Below, one piece after another: positions 57,980 to 64,000 of a stretch of 64,000 nucleotides of DNA (positions within the stretch are counted from its first letter, which is position 1; the number at the start of each line of letters is the position of its first letter). The translations under genes were made by a program, and so were the position numbers. The DNA comes from Basidiobolus meristosporus CBS 931.73 (taxonomy: Eukaryota > Basidiobolomycota > Basidiobolomycetes > Basidiobolales > Basidiobolaceae): NCBI GenBank assembly GCA_002104905.1, contig MCFE01000138.1, forward strand, positions 62,001 to 126,000, in the 5' to 3' direction. Under the pieces are notes generated by a model, which searched no databases, was not told where the DNA came from, and was given only the letters and a program-made list of their open reading frames with translations.

Positions 57980-58029
57980 GACTGGCTGGTGGAGTCTCAT
58001 GCGAATTTTGACGATTTATATCACCTCGA

Positions 58030-59298
58030 TCCCACTCAATTAGGCTTTGTTCATAGCACTAGCTTTATGCGAGCTAGATTGATTTAACCTTTGCTACTTT
58101 ACCTCTTCGTACCAAGGCTTCAAAGTGTGAAGAATGAGGGAGATCTGGTCAATGATATCCTTAATATCGTTCAAAATTCTCTCAGTTTTTGCAATAACTA
58201 TCCGTGTTAGTAAGGACTTTGGTAATTTTTTACTAATGAGCTTGAGGGTTACCGTCGAGAAAGTCCAAGGTCATTGCGGTCAATTTCAATGGGGTTTGGT
58301 ACTCCTTTGTATCAGTGTAGTACTGTAAGCTTAACATGCACTTTTGGTATTGTTATTCCATCTTTAAGGCAAGTATCTCTTACGATAGTCCTGTCATTGC
58401 CTGGAAGGTATTGTCCTTTGGTAGTGCTGTTTTCTTGCTATACACATGCTTAAATATATTGCTGATCTGACCCTGCCTCAACTGGAGAGCAGCCACCACA
58501 GTCAAGCTTTGGGGCAGGCTTATTAAATTAACCTGTTATTACAAGAACCTAGGGTTGTCGCTGATTGGTGAACAATACGACTGTCATGGGGTGTACAGCA
58601 CAGTACAGGCGAGAATAAATTGATCAGCTGTTTGCCAAGAGTTGGGGATATTGAGTGGATAGTGCTTGGGATAGTTGAGGCTGCCTTGGAATTTCTTGTT
58701 GTAGTACACGCGTTTTCAATTAGTTATTTGTCAAGAAACAAGCCAAATGTGACTGTTCACTTTATTCGTGTTACGCTTTATCTATGCTGCTACAATCGAT
58801 AGCTTGGATGGCGATGCTTTCTTGCAAGACACATGCACTTATCTATTGCAAACTTTACCCTGCCACAGATGGAGTACAGCGTCGGATTAAGAGCTCAGCC
58901 ACCGACTACCACGGTCATTCTTTTGGGCAGGTCGATTATTTAACCTGTTATTTCAAGAACAGACTCATTGCTGATTGGTGCAAATCCTTGTCACCAATGA
59001 CCGGCATGGTGCATAGAGACGGTGCCGGCAAGAAGGAAATATTCATGGATGTGTTTAGCTAGTACTGGTTTCCTCAGGTAATGTTGCAGATTTGGCCTCA
59101 ACTGTAACCATTCATGATTTCTGGATCATTTCTCCAAGCTTGGCCTAAGACTCAGCACTTTAGGTGGGAAGCCGCTATACTTAGTAGAAAAGGGCACATG
59201 AAGCAGCCAACACTAAGCCACCACCTGGATAAGGTGATATAAAGCAGCAGGTGTGGGCTTGTCAGTCTCAAGACTTATTGCACTCCACTTTCTCAGCC
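58030..59298. other. Intergenic, with a diverged direct repeat
   Basis: No gene recognised. A segment at about 58480-58610 recurs at about 58870-59010: both contain a CAGCCACC stretch, a GGGCAGG word, TTAACCTGTTATT and CAAGAAC followed by GCTGATTGGTG. ORFs across it (58620-58802, 58784-59062) show nothing known. Confidence 0.5.
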
Positions 59299-59517
59299 AT
59301 GGTATCCGATCAAGAAGCCCGTTTGTATTCTGCCGATGTCAGAGAAGAAATTGCCAGAGCCAAGAGAGCTAACAACGGGAACTACGCCTCAGTCACAGTC
59401 AAAGGGATTCGCTGGACTTGGAGAGGACCCGGAACTGGCGAGCTGTCCTTCAAGCAGATCCTCGAAGGAAGAAAGGGGACCGCCTGCGTGGATAGCCAGA
59501 CATGGGTAATCTCGTAG
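59299..59517 (+). CDS. Small hypothetical protein, 72 aa
   Basis: The start is the ATG at 59299 in a good context (CAGCCATGG); the frame is open upstream but without ATG. The protein is soluble and mixed-charge: SDQEARLYSADVREEIARAK, then NYASVTVKGIRWTWRGPGTG and LSFKQILEGRKGTACVDSQT. There is no signal peptide and only one cysteine. A GATATAAAG box lies about 60 bp upstream. Codon use looks more gene-like than surrounding ORFs. I do not recognise it. Confidence 0.6.
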   Translation: MVSDQEARLYSADVREEIARAKRANNGNYASVTVKGIRWTWRGPGTGELSFKQILEGRKGTACVDSQTWVIS

Positions 59518-60593
59518 GGTTTGGTTGGTGCCTACTTAGCCGGTGGACTCTTGGAGATATTGCTGTTATGGATATTTAGCTGAAGCATTGTGAAATAAAT
59601 GAGTTCAAATCCGCGTTCCTTTGACCCAGCTGTATTATGCTCATTGCACTGTGAGCATCTAACATATGTGTGAACTGCTACTTTGATCAGATATACGTGT
59701 ACAACTGCCGTGTACAGGCATCCGTTCCAGCAATCAGTATCGTGTTGCACGCTCCGCACTTCTGAAGACAATCCTTTTCTGTTGCGGTCAATATGATATG
59801 GCACCCCTGAGGTCTTTGCTTTTGCCTTAGTAGCGTTGGCTTCCTTTAGAAAAGGCTTTGTTTAATTTCTGTTACCAAACAACCTAGAACTCAACGTATA
59901 TCCTAAATAACCTTGAGACCGTTAAGCATCTATCAGCCGGACGCCACTTTGAATCTGCAACAGCTATTGCGCTGATCTTTGTAAGTGCTGAAGAAATCAA
60001 CGTGTTTCTAAGCAGGAAACATAGATTATCTAGAACTCTTATTTTGAGTACTCCTGCAGCCATATAGGTATTTTGCTAGATTTGTTTTACCCTGATATCA
60101 CGCAAATACTGTCTATTGGCAGTTTATGTATTTGGGAGCTTGCCTGTAGTCTAAGTGATCCTAATAGGGTGAATAGGGTGAGTAGGGTGAATAGGGTGAA
60201 TAGGGTGAATAACCTTTCACAAGATTTGGTAATATGCTATCATGAAATTCACACACAAGTATTACTGTTGGAAGCACTAGTCTAGGTTGATGATTCTATA
60301 AACAGAATAGCAAGCATCAAACAGAAGCACTAAGACTAATTAGTGATTATAATGGGATCCCAGGCCCTGACCTTATGGGAATAAATAGTCACATACATCT
60401 ACTAGTGTATTTATACTTATTGTCCAGCATCCACCAGAGGTTTTTGACAGAGTAGCACTTTTATTTATACCGTTGTAAATGATGTGTAGCATGTATGGTT
60501 AGAATACCCCAACATACACTGTTTACTTCTTTATCCAGCTACTTTGTATACTTGCATTATTTCTAGCATTCAACATTGAACGTATTGGATTTA
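59518..60593. other. Intergenic, with a 9-bp microsatellite
   Basis: No gene seen. At 60163-60210 the unit AATAGGGTG is repeated five times (one with AGT). The AGGG words recall telomeric DNA, but the unit length is wrong for TTAGGG arrays. Confidence 0.5.
60163..60210 (+). repeat. (AATAGGGTG)n microsatellite
   Basis: Five 9-bp units in tandem with one G-for-A change, ending in AATAA. Confidence 0.92.
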
Positions 60594-60776
60594 TTAATCA
60601 TCAGATACAGCATCTTTGGCCAGACTTGCATCCAGTGTCCCAGAACACGGATCTCCAACGCACAAGGAGCCTCTTGAGTTCCCTTGGGCTTGGCACGAGA
60701 GAGCATCTACGGAGCCGGAACTGGAGCTGGCCACAAGGAAGGCGACCATCAAGGAGACTGCAAATTTCTTCATCAT
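60594..60776 (-). pseudogene. Defensin-like peptide gene, copy 1, 22-bp deletion
   Basis: Identical signal peptide and first two mature cysteines to copies 2 and 3, then a 22-bp deletion between two AAC triplets removes the third cysteine region and shifts the frame, giving an unrelated 20-residue tail. The promoter (CTATATATTG about 55 bp upstream) and the untranslated leader are still nearly identical to the intact copies, so the loss is recent. It could still be transcribed. Confidence 0.88.
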
Positions 60777-61279
60777 TGTTTTGATTGAGAGCTTAGTGTG
60801 TGAATGATGTCTAGCAGCAAGGTTAGCTCAATATATAGGCGTCATTTCCCCATTGTTGCACATACTTTCGTCGATAGTCGCTGTGGCTAGCTCTACATAT
60901 GGTTGTGCAAGAGAAGAAGGTTACCTGGGTAATGTAAACCAGCTCAGAAGGTTACCTTGGTAATGTAAACCAGTTCCAGGAAATTATATGTATTGATGGC
61001 CAACATCAAAAGAGCAGTAGCATTGAAATGGTATTTCTCGTATGGCATAGTGTCACCTCTTTATTCAAACATATAAATGATGCGGCAATAATATGCAAAA
61101 TCAAAGGTAGCAATCCTTGAACTGGGCTGCTCATCACATTTTGTGCCACACAGCTTTTGCCGTGCAATACACTCATCTACAAAGAATGTTCTAAATGCAG
61201 TACCACACGGCTGAAAGTAAGCCTTCCCTGTTAGTTTCAAGTGTAGAACTACTTTGCCGATAGTTCATTAGATAATTTA

Positions 61280-61489
61280 TTAGGTAGATACAACATCTTT
61301 GGTGTCCCGGAATACCAACCTTTGACCAATACCTGAAGGGCGCAAGTAGAGAGTGTCAGCACAGCTGGCCTCAATAATAGCAGGTAAGGAGAGTTGCAAC
61401 ATGTAAAGTAACCAAGTACTCTTGAAGCATGTGCAATATAGGTCATTACGTACACTGCTAATTATCCTTCCTCTGTGCAAAGCACTCAC
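61280..61489 (-). other. Duplicated 69-codon open region downstream of a peptide gene, copy 1
   Basis: Open for 69 codons and the same length as 62788-62997, with about 70% identical residues (SLPAI, EASC, DTLYLRPSG, TKDVVST). The first codon is GTG, not ATG, and begins GTGAGT, a possible splice donor, so it may be an exon or simply part of the tandem duplication. Role unknown. Confidence 0.35.
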
Positions 61490-61874
61490 TCAACGGTTGT
61501 TGTGGCTAGGCAGTCTGTAACAATGGAATATGTAAACCAGCTCTATACACGAATAACAATGTAATGGTTACATTCACTCTACTTATTGACAGTTATAGCA
61601 ATCATGATATACAGCATTGTTGCTTATACAGTGTAAATGATATATAGCACTGTGGCAAACAACAGTTCAATAGATGGTTCCCAATACAGTTGCACATATT
61701 AAGCCCCAAAGATGAGACCAGCATATTTTGCTATACTATTGACTCCCATTATACTGCTATATAGTTGCTTCTTGCTTCTTAAGCACTAATCTCCGTATAT
61801 ACAATACGGCTTGTCTCTAGCATCTGCATTGTCATGTGTACGTTCCACATTGAACGTACTGGATTTATTAATCA

Positions 61875-62072
61875 TCAGATACAGCATCTCTGGCCGGACT
61901 TGCATCCGGTATCCCAGAGCACGGATCTCCAACCGGTGGGGCAGCTACCGGAAACGCACAAGGAGCCTCTTGAGTTCCCTTGGGCTTGGCACGAGAGAGC
62001 ATCTACGGAGCCGGAACTGGAGCTGGCCACAAGAAAGGCGACCATCAGGGAGACTGCAAATTTCTTCATCAT
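61875..62072 (-). CDS. Defensin-like secreted peptide, 65 aa, copy 2
   Basis: The product has a 25-residue signal peptide (MMKKFAVSLMVAFLVASSSS then GSVDA) and a 40-residue mature peptide with six cysteines, C-x10-C-x4-C-x12-C-x5-C-C-I. A terminal CC, a P just after the third cysteine and TG before the fourth match the layout of beta-defensins and related trans-defensins, rather than the C-x3-C...C-x-C of typical fungal CS-alpha-beta defensins. Likely exported and disulphide-rich; antimicrobial or signalling roles are guesses. The start is the first ATG after CTATATATTG (about 55 bp upstream). TGATGATTAATAAA places the poly(A) signal right after the stop. Two paralogues lie in tandem. Confidence 0.85.
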   Translation of the reverse strand: MMKKFAVSLMVAFLVASSSSGSVDALSCQAQGNSRGSLCVSGSCPTGWRSVLWDTGCKSGQRCCI

Positions 62073-62787
62073 TGTTTTGATTGAGAGCTTAGTGTGTGAA
62101 TGATGTCTAGCAGCAGGGTTGGCTCAATATATAGGCGTCATTTCCACATTGTTGTACATACTTTCGTCGATAGTCGCTGTGGCTAGCTCTACAAATGGTT
62201 GTACATGAGAAGAAGGCTACCTGGGTAATGTAAACCAGTTCCACAGAGCTGCAGCATTGAGATGATGTTAATACACAAAAACAAATTGGCAATCCATGAA
62301 CCGGGTTGCTCATCAGACATGCTATTGTGTAGTGGTAGTCCTACACCAATAAAGCATCTTTGGCCTCTAACTGGAAAGTAAATCAAGACCTCAAGATGCA
62401 TAGACAATCTCGATAATTACGTTTACTGTAACATGTACATTCCATGACTGTTGTGGCTAAGCAGTCTGTGACAACGGAATGAGTGTGGGTACATTGATTA
62501 CAGTCAAATCTACCATTTGAGACTTAAAGCGGTAATGATATTCAATCGGGATATGCAAAGTCCTAGGTAACACTGTCGCTTATAAAGCATAAATGAATCT
62601 TGATTTTTAGGCCTAGATGCTGCTATTTGCAATAACACGCAAGTATTTGATATAACTTTAGTGTTTGTAACGATTTGCATTGATTTTGCTACAAGTAAAT
62701 ATAGATATGAGATTGCTGTCCCACTTGGGAATTGAAATATGTTGTGTTCTTTACGACGACTTAGCCGATAATTCATTAGATAATTTA

Positions 62788-62997
62788 TTACGTAGATACA
62801 ACATCTTTGGTGTTCCGGAATATCAAACTTTGACTTACGCCTGAAGGGCGCAAGTAGAGAGTGTCAACACAACTGGCCTCCATAATGGCAGGTAAGGAAA
62901 GTTGTAATATGTAAAGTAAGCAAGTCCTCTTGACGCATGAGCAATACAGGACATCATGTACACTGTTACTTATCCTTCCTCTGTGCAAAACACTCAC
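62788..62997 (-). other. Duplicated 69-codon open region, copy 2
   Basis: Paralogue of 61280-61489; also starts GTGAGT. It lies 153 bp past the end of peptide gene copy 3, while copy 1 lies 386 bp past peptide copy 2. Conservation of the reading frame despite about 30% changed residues hints at past coding function. Confidence 0.35.
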
Positions 62998-63149
62998 TCA
63001 CATAAAGAGGAGGCTAGCATATTTTGCTACACTTTGGCCATAGTTACTGCTTGCTTCTTAAGCGCCAATCTCCGAATACTCTGTCCTGTTTCTAGCATCT
63101 GCATTATTGTGTGTAAATTCAACATTGAACATATTGGATTTATTAACTA

Positions 63150-63347
63150 TCAGATACAGCATCTTTGGCCAGACTTGCATCCAGTATCCCAGAACACGGA
63201 TCTCCAACCGGTGGGGCAGCTACCGGAAACGCACAAGGAGCCTCTTGAGTTTCCTTGGGCTTGGCACGAGAGAGCATCTACGGAGCTGGAACTGGAGCTG
63301 ACCACAAGGAAGGCGACCATCAAGGAGACAGCAAATTTCTTCATCAT
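63150..63347 (-). CDS. Defensin-like secreted peptide, 65 aa, copy 3
   Basis: Differs from copy 2 by only a few residues: three in the signal peptide region (A to V, G to S twice or so) and one in the mature part (SVFWDTG instead of SVLWDTG). All six cysteines and their spacing are kept. Same TATATATTG box upstream and same TTAATAAA just after the stop. Part of a tandem array with a period of about 1.28-1.30 kb. Confidence 0.85.
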   Translation of the reverse strand: MMKKFAVSLMVAFLVVSSSSSSVDALSCQAQGNSRGSLCVSGSCPTGWRSVFWDTGCKSGQRCCI

Positions 63348-64000
63348 TGTTTTGATTGAGAGCTTAGTGTGTGAATGATGTCTAGCAGCAAGGTTAGCTC
63401 AATATATAGGCGTCATTTCCCCATTGTTGCACATACTTTTGTCAATAGTCGCTGTGGCTAGCTCTACAAATGGTTATGCAAGAGAAGAAAGTTACCCGGG
63501 TAATGTAAACCAGCTCAGAAGGCTACCTGGGTAATGTAAACCAGTTCCACAAAGCTGCAGCATTATGGCATAGTGGTACAGAGTTAATGTGGTATTAATA
63601 CACAAAATCAAAATCCATAAACCGGGTTGCTCATCAGATATGCTATTGTGTAGGGGTAGTTCTACACCAATAAGGCATCTTTGGTCTCTAACGGGAAAGT
63701 AAATCAGGACCTCGAGATGCATAGACAATGTTGATAATTACGTTTACTGTAGCATGTACATTCTATGGCTGTTGTGGCTAAGCAGTCTGTAACAATGGAA
63801 TGAGAGTGAATACCGTTTGAGACTTAAAGCGGTAATGATATTCAATCAACATATGCAACGCCCTAGGTAGCACTGTCGCTTATAAAGTATAAATGATATA
63901 TAACATTGTTGCACATGGTCTGCGATAAACACTAGCTAGAGAACCCCAAAAATACCGATGAATCTTGATTTTAAATCTAGATGCCGCTATTTGCAATAAC

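Larger units (their letters stand above)
60560..63560 (-). repeat. Tandem array of three peptide-gene modules (about 1.3 kb period)
   Basis: Gene ends, coding parts and about 150-250 bp of promoter (through the CCTGGGTAATGTAAACCAG words at about 60930, 62220 and 63500) recur three times. Start codons are 1296 and 1275 bp apart. Distal spacers, including the 69-codon region, are shared by two of the modules only. Confidence 0.85.

Noticed and set aside
60616-60807. Plus-strand ORFs opposite the peptide genes (also 61834-62103 and 62956-63378)
   Set aside because: They are conserved only as the reverse strand of the peptide genes; the signal peptide and cysteine pattern lie on the minus strand.

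Overview
The window is nuclear DNA from a repeat-rich filamentous fungus. A basidiomycete is the best guess, because CACTA-type Tnp2 transposases with a short zinc-finger-like N-terminus, two-gene PIF/Harbinger elements and CpG-decayed repeat copies are typical there. No conserved housekeeping gene is present to prove it. The genes I can support look intronless and have TATA-like boxes about 40-60 bp upstream.

About the first 38 kb, and again 47.8-52.6 kb, is a transposon graveyard. It holds Ty1/copia remnants (1-2350 and 4700-5640), a nearly full-length but dead Ty3/gypsy element on the minus strand (5763-10335), and a degenerate 34-40 bp satellite (about 12.84-23.28 kb) with a palindromic core. 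The satellite has been invaded by a Harbinger-related MITE, a full PIF/Harbinger element (copy 1, 14303-17702), a 1083-bp solo LTR (18815-19897) and a copia-type solo LTR (about 21604-22292). From 23.28 to 37.9 kb lies a tandem pile of CACTA/Tnp2 element copies, each built from two divergent genes (tnp2 and an unnamed partner ORF). A second Harbinger copy (24556-27971) is nested inside it. Another Tnp2 remnant at 50.04-51.56 kb was split by a solo LTR with a clean target-site duplication.

The most interesting region is 38.9-47.8 kb plus 56.58-57.98 kb. It holds a cluster of small secreted-protein genes in three types, here called A, B and C. They sit in a repeating module C(+) A(-) B(-) C(+) that has been duplicated in tandem, with decayed members in each copy and a separate A-B pair downstream. 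A and B share a C-x6-C-Y-Q motif, and B and C share a long N/Q-rich motif ending in DQTLYQP, so all three probably descend from one ancestor. This looks like a fast-evolving, birth-and-death family of secreted proteins, possibly effectors or cell-surface proteins, that I do not recognise.

The right end (60.5-63.4 kb) carries three tandem copies of a gene for a 65-residue secreted peptide. The mature peptide has six cysteines in an order and spacing resembling the beta-defensin/trans-defensin arrangement. Two copies are intact and one has lost its frame through a 22-bp deletion. Between the two clusters are a tRNA-Leu(CAG), a probable frame-broken cysteine-rich secreted gene (55146-55640) and a small 72-residue protein gene (59299-59517).
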